From CAWARU01 sp963805795 (GTDB lineage Bacteria; Pseudomonadota; Gammaproteobacteria; UBA6186; Azoamicaceae), in the NCBI GenBank assembly GCA_963805795.1, contig CAWDVG010000004.1, positions 248,001 through 312,000 on the forward strand: DNA of 64,000 bases. Reading direction: 5' to 3'. Position 1 is the first letter of the stretch. Each line of letters opens with the position of its first letter. The position numbers and the translations under genes are program-made. This document shows, one piece after another, positions 45,588 through 56,302 of the stretch. The notes below the pieces were generated by a model. The model searched no databases and was not told where the DNA came from. It saw nothing but the letters and a program-made list of their open reading frames with translations.

Positions 45588-46613
45588 ATGGAAGCCATTA
45601 AAGAAAAAAGACGAACACGAATAAAGAATAGTGCTCAGAAGAAACCTGTGGTCGATGACAATTTGTCTAAACCTAGGATGGAGCTAGATAATGCGTGGAA
45701 GGACATGCTTCAAGATTATTTTCAAGATTTTATGGCGTTATGTTGGCCAGAGCAATATGACTTAATTGACTGGAGCAAAGGCTACAAAATGCTCGATAAA
45801 GAATTAAGTAAAATTGTAATCGGTGCACAAATAAAAAATAAAATCGCAGATAAGCTTGTCGAAGTAACTCTAAAAACAGGCCAAGCAATTAATGTATTAA
45901 TCCATGTCGAGGTGCAAGGCCAAAAAGAAATAGGTTTTGAAGAAAGGATGTTCATTTATTATTATCGGATCTACAATAGATACCGAAAGCCAATCGCAAG
46001 TCTTGTTATTTTAATCGATGGCAATCGTCAATGGAGGCCTAACACTTTTAAGCTAAGTTTATGGAACACTTCAATTCAAATGAATTGGGGGGTGCTAAAA
46101 TTGATCGATATGCTGGATAAAATACCAGAACTTGAGGCATCCAGCAACCGCTTTGCGGCAGTGATACTGGCACAATTATCAGTCTTGGTTGAAAGACCGG
46201 ATAATGCTAAACTTAGTGACAGTAAGACTAGGCTCTGTAAATGGTTACTTCGAAAGGGTTGGAAACGGGATGACATCCTAAACCTACTGAGGTTTATCGA
46301 TTGGGTCATTAAATTACCAGAAGAACTTGAAGAGAAGTGTCGTAAAGAGCTTGAAATATTTGAAGAGGAGATGAAAATGGCTTACGTAACGAGTTGGGAA
46401 CGTCATGGCATGCAACAAGGCATCCAACAAGGTCTTCAACAAGGCATTCAACAAGGTGAAGGCACCCTGCTATTACGCCTATTACAGGTAAAATTTAAAA
46501 ATATACCTGATTCTTATCGCCAAAAAATAGAACAAGCAAATGCAGAAACCCTGCTTTTATGGGGAGAACGGATTTTAGCGAGCGAAGATCTTGAGGACAT
46601 TTTTAAAGCCTAA
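45588..46613 (+). CDS. Rpn-family PD-(D/E)XK recombination-promoting nuclease
   Basis: A 341-aa protein. The N-terminal PD-(D/E)XK fold has WKDMLQDYFQDFMALCWPEQ, then DKLVEVTLKTGQAINVLIHVEVQGQ (catalytic Asp and ExQ) and FEERMFIYYYRIYNRY, as in Rpn (YhgA-like) transposase_31 proteins. A Gln-Gly repeat (QQGIQQGLQQGIQQG) at about 285-300 leads to a C-terminal DUF4351-like helical domain (LLLRLLQVKF, ILASEDLEDIF). Such proteins stimulate RecA-independent recombination in E. coli, and many are mobile-element- or defence-linked. AGGGAT precedes the ATG. Confidence 0.85.
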   Translation: MEAIKEKRRTRIKNSAQKKPVVDDNLSKPRMELDNAWKDMLQDYFQDFMALCWPEQYDLIDWSKGYKMLDKELSKIVIGAQIKNKIADKLVEVTLKTGQAINVLIHVEVQGQKEIGFEERMFIYYYRIYNRYRKPIASLVILIDGNRQWRPNTFKLSLWNTSIQMNWGVLKLIDMLDKIPELEASSNRFAAVILAQLSVLVERPDNAKLSDSKTRLCKWLLRKGWKRDDILNLLRFIDWVIKLPEELEEKCRKELEIFEEEMKMAYVTSWERHGMQQGIQQGLQQGIQQGEGTLLLRLLQVKFKNIPDSYRQKIEQANAETLLLWGERILASEDLEDIFKA

Positions 46614-46635
46614 GTGTTTTAGTCGACCCTGTGTT

Positions 46636-49600
46636 CTATCTTTCAAGTTCAAGACCCTTCTTTTGAAGGGTCTTTACGTTAGAGCCACTGGTATCTAACC
46701 CTTTAATTTCCCTGGATTCTGATATTCTACTTTTTTCAATGATCGTCTTTAAATCACCCGTCTTTAATACCCCAACATCTTTAATCTCAACGACTTTTTC
46801 CAAAGCATCATGAACCGCAGAAATACCACCCTGTTTCATGAGATCATTAAAATCTTGTTTTTGGTTACCCAAAGGCATTGTTAGATAAACTTGTCTTCCC
46901 TGAGATAAATGCCGTTCAATGGCTTTAATCACTGCTTTTTGTGAATTGGCATTGCTACCGTCATTATCTGCACAAATGATCACCTTTTGTGTTTCAGGAG
47001 ATAGAGGCACATTTTTTAATTGTTGAGCGGATAGACTGGCTACAACTGTATGATTAGGCATGGCTTTAGCAACACTCAAAGCTGTCTCTATTCCTTCCGC
47101 TATCCATAAAACTCTAGAAACGTTTGCTTTTTGAACTGTTACCGCTCCACCACTTTTGACCCCAAAACTTATTTTACTAATAATTTTTTCTTCTACGCCA
47201 TTACGATAAAAGGTGCCTTTTAATTTATCCCCCTTTTCATCTAAGAAAATACTTTCAACACCAATGAGTTTTTGATTTTTATCCTTAATGGGCACTAATA
47301 AAGCAGGTGAAAGTTTTCGGGTAAAGGGATGCATTAAGTCTGCCTTAAACCTAAAATCTTCCGGTAATGGGCCTGGAATGGATCTAAATTCACGCAAATA
47401 TTTTTCAGCCAATGTTCCTGGAATTGGAACTCCTTTTTGATAAAGCGTTTGGGCTTCCTGGATTCTAGTTTTGGGATCTTTTTCTGGAGTGATTAATTTT
47501 TTAGGTTTCTTTATAGTGATGTCTTCAGGCCTTACCACTCCCCCTTCTTTAGCTAAATCTTTTAGGGCATCTTTCCAAGGGATTTTGTGTATATGAGAAT
47601 ATAAAGCAATTAAACCTTTTCCTGACTCTCCACTTTCAAAATCGCACCAGGCTCCTATTTTTGAGCCATTTAATAGTAATGAAAAAGACCCTTTAGTCCC
47701 CCATCTAGCTTCTCTGCCTGTAATACGAGTGGGTTTGCCCAACCAAGTGGTTGCATAGCTTAAGAGATTGTTCTCTAAACGACGATTTAGTTCTTCGGCA
47801 TTAATACGGCCGTTATTCGCATACAAGCGATTTGAGATTGGTAATATTTTCGCTGAAGTTGGACTTTTATTTTCTTGGGGAATAGCATTTTCAATGACTG
47901 AAATTGGCGTTTGCTTTTCAGGTTTTGCTCTGCCGGTTACTTTGGATGTTAGAGATTCCACCATCTCGGCTCGAATTGGCCAAAGCGGATCAAGATGTTT
48001 TAAGACGCCATCTTTGGGTTCTCGCGAAATGAGAGTCTTTTGAAAGTCATCAACGTTGTTGACAACTAAAAATGTTAGATCACCGCGAGTAACCTCCATC
48101 AAAAAGCTTTGCTGGGAAGTAGATTTAGGGATTTCTTTTGCTTTTCGTTCTTCAAAGGGTGGAAAATATCCAAAAGTTTGTTCTGGTTTTGTTTGAAGCG
48201 CATAATGGTAGTCATGGCGATCAACTAAGGTTAATTTAGAACCCTCTACTTTTTGAATGGTAACCACTTTAGAATTCTCACTATATTTGCCCGGATCTGG
48301 GATTTCTTTTTTCGGTAAAATTATACAATCACCAACCTTTAATTGTTCCGTTTTCTTTAGATGTGGCTTAGGACATTCGCTATAAGCCAATACAAAAGGT
48401 ACATCACGGCCTTGAGCAGGATAGGCTGTGACAGTATAACCATAATCTAAATGTTGATTTTCGGTCAAAGATAAATCCAAGGGTAATGTTTTACCATTGT
48501 TTAATAAGAGTTCTGTTTTTGAGCCTTCAATTTTTAAAATCTTTGCCTTATCTCCATTATAAATACCCATCGGTTCGTTATTACGTTTAAAAATAATCAC
48601 ATCATTTTTTAACCATTCGCGCTGTTCAGTTCGATAAATTTCAATATCCGATTCTTTTTTTAAATTTTTAGGTGCCCAATAAATTTCCCTGCCACTTTCT
48701 AACTGTAACCTCAACCGATGTGCTCTGGGCTCTACACCAATAATTTTCGCATAATCTCCCATTTCGATACCAGAGCGTCGATTTTGAGCGTTAAAACGAA
48801 TAGTATCCCCAACTTCGAAGCTCGAGCAGTCGGTTTTATCTACCTGATGAACATCTTTAGGCAACAGTACTCGTGTATTAAGGAGCGAACCTGTTAAGAC
48901 TTCCGTTTTCTTGAATTGTTCACGAATGGCATTATTGATAAATACCCTATCTTGGTTAAGGGGTGTAATGATTAACGTGTTTTCTTGCACTTCTTTTTTT
49001 GAAGCACAGTAAATATCAACTATTTTTTCTAAGGCTTCTTTTTTATCCGGTATTTCTAAAATACTATCCGAAAGCTTTTCCAGCGCATCCTGAATTCGAG
49101 CCGCATAAATATCTTGCATGACTGCAACGGTATTGGGATCTTTGAACCTAACATTTTCTCCCATCACGGCAGTTTTAAGACCATAGGCTATTAGAGAATA
49201 AAATATTCTGCCTGCTTCAATTGAGCCCATTTGTTTAATATCTCCCATCAGACATAAGCGTGCGCCCAATTGTTCAACAACGCTACTTAATTGGAATACA
49301 TCTTGGGTTGAGGCAAGAGATGCTTCATCTAAAACAATTAAGCGATTGCCTCCAAATATTTTTTTCGCTTCTTCAGGGGATCGAAGCAACAAAGCGGGAG
49401 CACGGCTTAAGAATTGCCGAGTCGTCATTGCAGGAATTTCTGAAGCTTCCATCGCTCTATTTTTAGCACTGGCGGTATTGGCAATAACTAAAACCGAATA
49501 ATTTGCCCCTTCACATAGTCGATTAATTTCTTTTAAGGCAGTAGTTTTACCAGCCCCGGCTACACCTTGGATCCCAATAATCCGATCAGAGCTGGTAACA

Positions 49601-52167
49601 GCCAATGTAATAGCTACCTTTTGACCCTCAGTTAACCAAAAATTTTCATCGACAGTTTTAAGAATTGGATCTGACGTGGCAATAATTGGTATGATGGCAT
49701 TTTGATTAGCCAACATTTTTTTAACTGTCAGTTTTTCCATGGCAAGCATAGCTTTGGTCGTCACTAAGACATCAGTAGACTTCATAGTTCCAAAACGCTT
49801 TTGATTGGTAACAGGCACAAGCCAACCTTGCGCAATAGCTGCATCAAAAGCCTCTCGTATCATTTCAGTGGACACATGTAATCCGCCTGTTTCACAGCCT
49901 TCTTTCTTGATTGCTTCTAGACTGAACACTGCTTCTCGTTCTGAATATCGCAATGCAATGGTATCCACAATATTAGCAGCTTTTCTAAATTCGGCAGAAT
50001 ATTGTGGCTCATTTATAGATTTTTGGTTTAATTCTGGATTGGATTTTGAAACTGAAAGATAAGCGGATTGTAGTCGATGGAACAGTGGTTGTGTTGCAAT
50101 GCTTTGATCATTTTGTAATGCTTCAGCTCTGTCATAAGGCATTTCCCCTTGAAATCGCCATTCTGAATTCACCCTTTGAATAGATTCTGTTAATTTTTGA
50201 CTATTATCGCAAAGAACCGTAATAGAAGATAAGGATTTTACAGATCTAAAAGTTTCTTGTAAGTCTTTAAGATTTTGATAATCTAGGGTATGACTATTCA
50301 CAAGCCCTATGGCTGATTTAAAGTGAACGGGTAAGTCTTTTGCTAAGGTGGCATAACCATATTCCCAATGCATGGCTTCTGTTTTGGTTAAATCTAGTTT
50401 TATCGCTTCTTTATTATGTAAAGAAGCGGTGATGATTTTATCATCGATTGAAATGACCGTTGCAGAATGATGTTTAGTTAGGTTAAGTTTAGGATCATCT
50501 TTATCTTTAATCGTTTTGGTCCAACGAATCGATTCACCTATACTGAGATTTCGGGTTTCCTTTTTAAAGACCTCAAAACGACTGGCCTTAGTTTGACTTG
50601 GATCCCACAATACCGCCTGATCTTGATGGTGGATCTCTATTAAACCTTTCTCAATATCTATACGATGGATAGAGAAGTATTGCTCCCTTAAAGCTTCATC
50701 TTTTATTCCTCGTTTAAAATAAATCATATCACCTAACTGAAAGGAAGAGAGCGCACTTTTTTGTGCAACACTTAAAGTGACTGGAGATAAAATTTCTGTA
50801 CTTATTTTATTTGATAATACGCCCCGTTGTATTAAAGCCTCTCTTGCAGCTTGATTTAATCGAAAATAATCTTGCCTGCTGGAAGTGAACAAGAGTCCAC
50901 CTTGCTCTCGCTCTTTTAACCATTCATCAACTGCTGCTTGGGTCCGTTTTTCAAAATCGGGGATAGCAATCAATGATTTCTCAGTTTCAAGATCTTTAAT
51001 AAAGGTCAATACATCTTTATGATGAGATGGATGATTTGGAACATTTTCCAAGGTCTTATGGGCTATTCCAGCTTTTATTAACGATTTTAATGCTTCATTT
51101 TTAGACGTTTGCGCAAAAATAATACGAACAGAAAAGGTTTTTGCCCAATATTGTAAGCGATTGATCTGCTTTAAACTTAAATCGGCTTGGACAACCCATA
51201 TTTCTTTTGCTTGCCAATCTCTAGCAGGTTTCCCAAGTTGTTCAAAATAATCCCCTAAGCCTGATGCCTTTTCATCTTTTGCATCCATGCGAATTTCACG
51301 GCTGAGTAAAAATTCATCTATTCCAATGACACGACTCATCCCAGTAGAATCTTTTAGGGTTTCGCACTGATTAGTCCTTGAAACCAGCAATCGAGGATAG
51401 TATTTTTGATCTTCAGAAACCGTGTTGAATACTTTTAAGATCTCATGTAATCGTTCTTTGCTGTGAGAAGAAATTAAAATTTGTTGATCTTTACTGGTTA
51501 ACATAAATTTTAGAGCTTCTTGTTCTGATTTTTCAGTTAAGGTTCTATTAGCAATATATTTTGCAATCAGATTGATGAGTATGGGGCTCACTTTTTCTTT
51601 TCCTTGCTGCATATTTAGATTATTTTCATTTTCTAATTGTGCTGCTTTGGGTGTCGTAAATTTTCCTTCTCCAATATAAATTAATTTCGAAGTTTTGGCT
51701 CTGGATTCTATAGACTTTAAACAATCCGCATCATTATTAGGGATGAGTGATAAGGCTTTAGCAGCATCCATTATGTCCTTTAATGCAAAATGGGTCTTCC
51801 ACTCCGATAAATGTTCAATGGCGAATATTACCGCGTTTTCTGCGATGAGGGCAGGATCAGGCAATAAAACAGGCCCTCTTAAACGAGCTGTTAATGCATG
51901 CTGCTGAAGTTTTTCTATGGATGATCCATGATTTTCTAATTCTTGCAGCCATCGGTCCTCTAATTTCTCTAAGGGCGTAGACTGTTTAGCTCTTCTAGTC
52001 TGGAAATTAGCAACTGTCGCGGCCTCACCACCCGATAAATCTCTGTCATCTAACCAAGTTCTAATTTGATGGCGTCTTTTTGAAAAAGCTTGAATTAATT
52101 CGGGGGAGACGTCCTTAATTTCAAAAGTACCTTTGGGTCCTATATTAATTTCATACCCTAGTTGCAT
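46636..52167 (-). pseudogene. MobF conjugative relaxase/helicase with TOPRIM domain, relaxase domain lost
   Basis: 1,843 codons remain. The first residues (MQLGYEINIGPKGTFEIKDV; a few more codons upstream read FLAQKL) correspond to the end of a TrwC/TraI relaxase domain. The catalytic Tyr and three-His motif should lie about 250 residues upstream and are absent. Present: degenerate helicase region, RecD-like helicase with Walker A GVAGAGKTT (about 867) and Walker B LIVLDEAS (about 941), SH3-like segments, a primase-like segment (about 1,460-1,560) and a TOPRIM domain (EGIETALSVAKAMP at about 1,686; ICADNDGS at about 1,728). The order helicase-primase-TOPRIM is known from TraA/TraI-like proteins of ICEs. 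It cannot nick oriT as it stands. Confidence 0.82.
46651..46674 (+). terminator. Hairpin between convergent Rpn and relaxase genes
   Basis: AAGACCCTTC-TTTT-GAAGGGTCTT, a perfect 10-bp stem, 38 nt after the Rpn stop and inside the last codons of the relaxase gene. Followed only by a weak T-rich run. Confidence 0.5.
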
Positions 52168-52178
52168 GAGTTTTTGTG

Positions 52179-52478
52179 CTAAAAATGTTCCCTGTTAATT
52201 TCGTCCATGACATCATCATATTTTCCCTGTAACACTTTAATTGTATTATTATTAAAAAACCAGAAATGGCTTGCAAAAGCACGCAACAACTCTACATCAT
52301 GAGAAACAATAATCAAAGTGCCAGAATATTCATTTAATAACCGTATTAAGGAGCGATGATTATGACGATCTAGATGATTTGTTGGTTCATCTAGCAAAAA
52401 TACATTAGGATCATTCGCCAACGCTTGGGTCAGCGATTGCGTTCTGTATCGCCCAATAAACACCCCCATGTGAAACAA
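52179..52478 (-). pseudogene. ABC-F ATPase, C-terminal fragment
   Basis: About 85 recognisable residues: LANDPNVFLLDEPTNHLDRH (Walker B and the ABC-F signature), LIIVSHDVELLRAFASHFWF and a final KVLQGKYDD. The signature motif LSGGE and everything before it are missing; the first 15 residues are unrelated. It stops 11 nt from the truncated relaxase frame, so a deletion fused the two. ABC-F proteins act on ribosomes. Confidence 0.75.
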
Positions 52479-52709
52479 TTAATGGAGCCGGGTACTCTAA
52501 TGCCTGATTAACGCCATTTAATGCCCGAGCAAGAAAGATCTCTCACTGTATCTTTAATCAGTAACTCATCAAATACCCATCAAATAAAAACCATCAAAGA
52601 CAAAATTCAATAAATTAAATAATTTCAAATAGTTACAGCATTTCGCTATTATATAAATTTGTCCTTTTACAGCAAATCATCAAATAACCATCAAATAAGA
52701 TTTTGTCAG

Positions 52710-54182
52710 TTATTTGACCCAAAATGGAACATATTTAGCATATTTTCTAGACAGCTTTGAATCATAAATATGGATTAAATTAGCCTGTTGAGCGTATTTA
52801 ATGATCCTGGAGGCGTCTGCACTATTTTGTGGTTCAATACCAAAACGCTCTCTTAAGCTAGTATTAGTCATATATTCTTTTGTTACATATTTTAGACATG
52901 CATGTAAATAACAGGCGCGAACACGATCATCTTTATCCATTTTATTCATCTGCTTATGAGCAAACAAAATTATTCGTGTGTTATCTCCAACAACTTCAAA
53001 TATGGGTGCGGGTAGTTGATATAGCTCTGTTTGAAGAACAACCCTGTCAATGCCGCTACCTCTTTCCTCACAAAAACCAATCCTGCGCATAAAAGATGCT
53101 AATGCCTCATTTCTCGAACGAGGTGGATTATCTAAAAAACGCATCGTATCCACTAATGGTGTTCCTGGATTTGTGATTTCTATACGATCATTAAAAATTT
53201 CAATTAATGGTGCTGCACCCGTAATAAAAAAATTTTGATGGATTTTAGCGTTTGCAACAAGCTCACGTATTGCAAGTGGTGGATACATAGGTACATTTTT
53301 TCTTAAAGCTTGCCCTATTACCTCATTTGAAGGGACGCATGTATTAATAAATCCAATTAAATCTTCAAACCCACTGGCATAGCCTTTAACACATTCAAAT
53401 TCTCTGAGAGTCTCGGCACGATTATTATCACGGTAGTGAATTGTACGTACCGTTTTTCGTTTTAAAGATTTAAAATTATTCAACTGTCTAGCGAAAAGGA
53501 TCGCGCCTAGATTTAACAGATTCCACCGATTATTATCAGTACGAGCTATCATTGCATCATTTTCAAGAGATTCTATGATTTGATCTCTGTTTTCAGGTAG
53601 CGGTTGATTGAGCAACTGAAAATAAGAGGGGTAATCTAAAAACCTCAATACATCTTCTATTGGAATATTTTCTATAGCAACATGACTTTCAAATGGAGTT
53701 TTATCAAAAACACGCCAAAGCATTCTTTCCTTTTCTGGAAAATCTTTCATTTTTTTTACATAGGAGCCAATTCTTATAAATTCATCTCCTTTAAACCGAA
53801 CTGGGTGTTGATATGCTTTTGGAATCTCCAGAAGAACAACCGACAACATGCCTATCTTGATTTCAAAAAATCGAAAATGAATTTTAGGATGGATCCATTG
53901 TAGTAACCAATTTTCAAGTTCCTCATTACCAACTTTTGAACTAGAAGGTGAAAACACTGTACCAACAATATTATGGGTTTCATCGTTAATCCCCCATAAA
54001 AGATATGCATTTGGTCTGCCATTCAGTGCAGCAGAGTTGGCTAAGGCGGAAATTTGCTCACCAATTTCATCTGGTTTTGAATTATTATGTTTAAATTCAA
54101 TCCATTCAGTTTCTTTAGAATTCTTGCGCAACTCGTTTACCAAGTCAATCCAATACTCAACCGGACGAACAACTGTCATCAA
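52710..54182 (-). CDS. AlbA_2/Schlafen-like ATP-binding protein
   Basis: A 490-aa protein. The N-terminal AlbA_2 (AAA_4) domain has KETEWIEFKHNNSKPDEIGE and SALANSAALNGRPNAYLLWG. A GHKL/HATPase_c_4-type region has YPPLAIRELVANAKIHQNFF, then IEIFNDRIEITNPGTPL and GFCEERGSGIDR. A C-terminal winged-helix follows. Such proteins are widespread regulators or helicase-like ATPases, often in islands. Many relatives have a second conserved DNA-binding tail. Start at either of the first two Met codons. Direct repeats CATCAAATA are found after the stop (52,567-52,590 and 52,678-52,697). Confidence 0.82.
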   Translation of the reverse strand: MMTVVRPVEYWIDLVNELRKNSKETEWIEFKHNNSKPDEIGEQISALANSAALNGRPNAYLLWGINDETHNIVGTVFSPSSSKVGNEELENWLLQWIHPKIHFRFFEIKIGMLSVVLLEIPKAYQHPVRFKGDEFIRIGSYVKKMKDFPEKERMLWRVFDKTPFESHVAIENIPIEDVLRFLDYPSYFQLLNQPLPENRDQIIESLENDAMIARTDNNRWNLLNLGAILFARQLNNFKSLKRKTVRTIHYRDNNRAETLREFECVKGYASGFEDLIGFINTCVPSNEVIGQALRKNVPMYPPLAIRELVANAKIHQNFFITGAAPLIEIFNDRIEITNPGTPLVDTMRFLDNPPRSRNEALASFMRRIGFCEERGSGIDRVVLQTELYQLPAPIFEVVGDNTRIILFAHKQMNKMDKDDRVRACYLHACLKYVTKEYMTNTSLRERFGIEPQNSADASRIIKYAQQANLIHIYDSKLSRKYAKYVPFWVK

Positions 54183-54346
54183 AATTCTCCTGGCATTCTG
54201 TTAATGACAATTTTCATAATACATCCATTTTTATTATTGAACAATGGTTAAAAAATAAAGCTGGTGCTATCCTATTTCTCAGTATATAGGGGCAGCTTAA
54301 TATTTCTGGTTTTAATTCCCGTAAATTCGAGGGAATTAAAAGCAAA

Positions 54347-54535
54347 TCAATTTGAACCTCTTTTTCTGCAGTTTCTTTTCTCAGGGCATAATGCCATGCA
54401 CCACGCTTGTCCCGGCTTAATATTTAAAGCTTCTCTACAATGCTGTAATATCTGTTTGTCGCTATAATTAATTATATTGTTTGCTAAAAACTCTTTGGTT
54501 TCATGTAGTGTGAGCGGTATCATAGGTATATTCAT
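54347..54535 (-). CDS. Small unknown frame
   Basis: 62 codons from ATG (MNIPMIPLTLHETKEFLANN, then QILQHCREALNIKPGQAWCM and a Cys/Arg-rich end). Codon content looks natural, but there is no clear ribosome site and no family. Possible gene remnant near the element end. Confidence 0.3.
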   Translation of the reverse strand: MNIPMIPLTLHETKEFLANNIINYSDKQILQHCREALNIKPGQAWCMALCPEKRNCRKRGSN

Positions 54536-54559
54536 AGTTGTAAGCTATGAAGTATACTA

Positions 54560-54740
54560 TGAAGCAAAAATTAAAGGTTACTTCATAGCCTTCTTGACAG
54601 TGTTGAGAAGGGTAATTGGTTTTAAAATTTAAAGAAGGCAGCAATCCAATCCGCACAAAACCCGCACAGAGGAAAATTTGGGTCAAAGATTACAAGCGAT
54701 TTAGCTCTGTAACGTGTTGATTTTAAAACTTGTACGTATC
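54560..54740. other. Attachment-arm-like sequence left of IS481 copy 2
   Basis: Contains CCGCACAAAACCCGCACAGA and TTAGCTCTGTAACGTGTTGA, matching 27,600-27,689 and, more loosely, 60,838-60,923. CCCRCACA repeats may be arm-type recombinase sites. Confidence 0.5.
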
Positions 54741-56017
54741 GAGACATAGGTAACACTTTATACCGGAGACATGGGTTACACTGTAGGCATTTACAGGAGG
54801 GTCTGGCAATGCCTTGGATGGAGTGTAAAACTATGGATGAAAGATTAAAGTTTGTTGCAAGACTAATAGATGGCGATAAGATGTTGCCTCTATGTGAGGA
54901 GTTCGGTATCTCTAGAAAGACCGGTTATAAAATCTATAACCGATATAAAAATTTTGGGCTAGAAGGATTAACTGATCGCAGCCGCAGACCTTATCGATAT
55001 GCTAATCAACTTCCCTTCCAAGTTGAAAAGATGATACTGCGAATAAAAAACGATAAGCCCACTTTTGGTGCTCCAAAAATCAGAGAATTGTTAATTAGAA
55101 GATTCCCTGATATTCATCCACCTTCTAAAAGTACTGTGCATGCTATTTTAGATAGAAATGGTTTGGTTATTAGGCAAAAGAGAAATCGTCATGGTAAAAA
55201 ACAAGGAACACCTTTATCAGATACAAATATCCCAAATAAATTGTGGTGTGCGGATTATAAAGGAGAATTTCGATTAGGAAATCATCAGTATTGTTACCCT
55301 CTTACGATAACAGATTATAGTTCCCGTTTTTTATTGGCTTGTGACGGACTGACAACCACTAAGGAAGAATATGCTTTTATTGCTTTCCAGAGGGTTTTTG
55401 AAGAGTTTGGCTTACCAGATGCCATCCGAACCGATAATGGTGTTCCATTTTCTTCTCCAATGTCATTATTTGGATTAAGTAAATTATCTGTGTGGTGGTT
55501 ACGTTTAGGAATTGCCATTGAAAGAATAAAACCAGGTCATCCTCAACAAAATGGTAGACATGAACGTATGCATTTGACCTTAAAAAAGGCAACTACAAAA
55601 CCTGCTGGAGAAAATTTTTTACAGCAGCAAGAAAAATTTGACCATTTTATTAAAGAATATAATACTGAAAGACCTCATGAAGCGTTAAACATGAAATGTC
55701 CTGCCGAAATTTATATTCCTTCTACCAAAAAATTTGCAGGTCTTCCTGAAGTAGATTATCCATTCCATGAGAAGGTTATTACCATTACTAGTTGCGGCAG
55801 GATCTGTTTAAATGGAAAAAAGATAAATGTAAGCCAAGTCTTTGCAGGACAAAACGTCGGTATCAAAGAAACGGAAGATAAGATCTGGCTAGTAAGCTTT
55901 ATGGATTATGATTTAGGGTATTTTGATGAAGAATCGTGTAGACTGGAACCTTTAACGAACCCTTTTGGGCCGAAAGTGTTACCCATGTCTCCGGAATAAA
56001 CTGTCACCTATGTGTTC
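54741..56017 (+). mobile_element. IS481-family insertion sequence, copy 2
   Basis: 1,277 bp, same ends and orientation as copy 1 (27,690-28,966), with only scattered base differences. Flanked on the left by the arm-like sequence and on the right by att site 2, as in copy 1. Confidence 0.85.
54809..55999 (+). CDS. IS481-family transposase
   Basis: 396 aa, identical to the protein at 27,758-28,948 except Ile20. DDE residues in LWCADYKGEF, IRTDNGVPF and QNGRHERMH are intact. Confidence 0.93.
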   Translation: MPWMECKTMDERLKFVARLIDGDKMLPLCEEFGISRKTGYKIYNRYKNFGLEGLTDRSRRPYRYANQLPFQVEKMILRIKNDKPTFGAPKIRELLIRRFPDIHPPSKSTVHAILDRNGLVIRQKRNRHGKKQGTPLSDTNIPNKLWCADYKGEFRLGNHQYCYPLTITDYSSRFLLACDGLTTTKEEYAFIAFQRVFEEFGLPDAIRTDNGVPFSSPMSLFGLSKLSVWWLRLGIAIERIKPGHPQQNGRHERMHLTLKKATTKPAGENFLQQQEKFDHFIKEYNTERPHEALNMKCPAEIYIPSTKKFAGLPEVDYPFHEKVITITSCGRICLNGKKINVSQVFAGQNVGIKETEDKIWLVSFMDYDLGYFDEESCRLEPLTNPFGPKVLPMSPE

Positions 56018-56036
56018 GGTATGGACCACTAAAATC

Positions 56037-56085
56037 TGGCGCGCCCGGACCGATTCGAACGGCCGACCGCCTGGTTCGTAGCCCG
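56037..56085 (-). repeat. tRNA-Arg(ACG) 3'-half fragment, putative att site 2
   Basis: Same anticodon arm, T-arm and acceptor end as at 28,987, with one change at the last anticodon-stem base (GTAGCCCG instead of GTAGCCAG). The DNA to its right (TTGATTTTATTAACAATTT, then GCCCGCTACCTATGACC) resembles that right of sites 1 and 3. Confidence 0.82.
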
Positions 56086-56222
56086 CTAAGCTAATTTTAT
56101 GTCATTGATTTTATTAACAATTTCAACCATCGGAGCCCGCTACCTATGACCAACTCTGCTGTACTCTGCACAGCTGATCCCCACAAAATCCCCGCACTCC
56201 AGAAAGATCATAAAATTGAGAC

Positions 56223-56251
56223 TTGTTGTCTATTTCTAATTAGTTTATACT
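56223..56251 (+). promoter_or_regulatory. Candidate promoter of the AbiE operon
   Basis: TTGTTG (56,223-56,228), a 17-nt spacer, then TATACT (56,246-56,251). The -10 overlaps the first operator half at 56,248. Confidence 0.55.
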
Positions 56252-56302
56252 TTTTGTATACATTAAAGTAGTAAAAAGCTCATTATGGGTATACAAAAAG
56301 TA
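56248..56302. promoter_or_regulatory. AbiEi operator: two 14-bp inverted repeats
   Basis: TACTTTTTGTATAC (56,248-56,261) and its exact inverse GTATACAAAAAGTA (56,289-56,302), separated by 27 bp and spanning the -10 and the start codon. AbiEi antitoxins are known to repress their operon by binding inverted repeats, so this fits autoregulation. Confidence 0.7.

Noticed and set aside
55315..55592. Minus-strand frames inside the IS481 transposase
   Set aside because: Shadows of the transposase gene, present in both copies.
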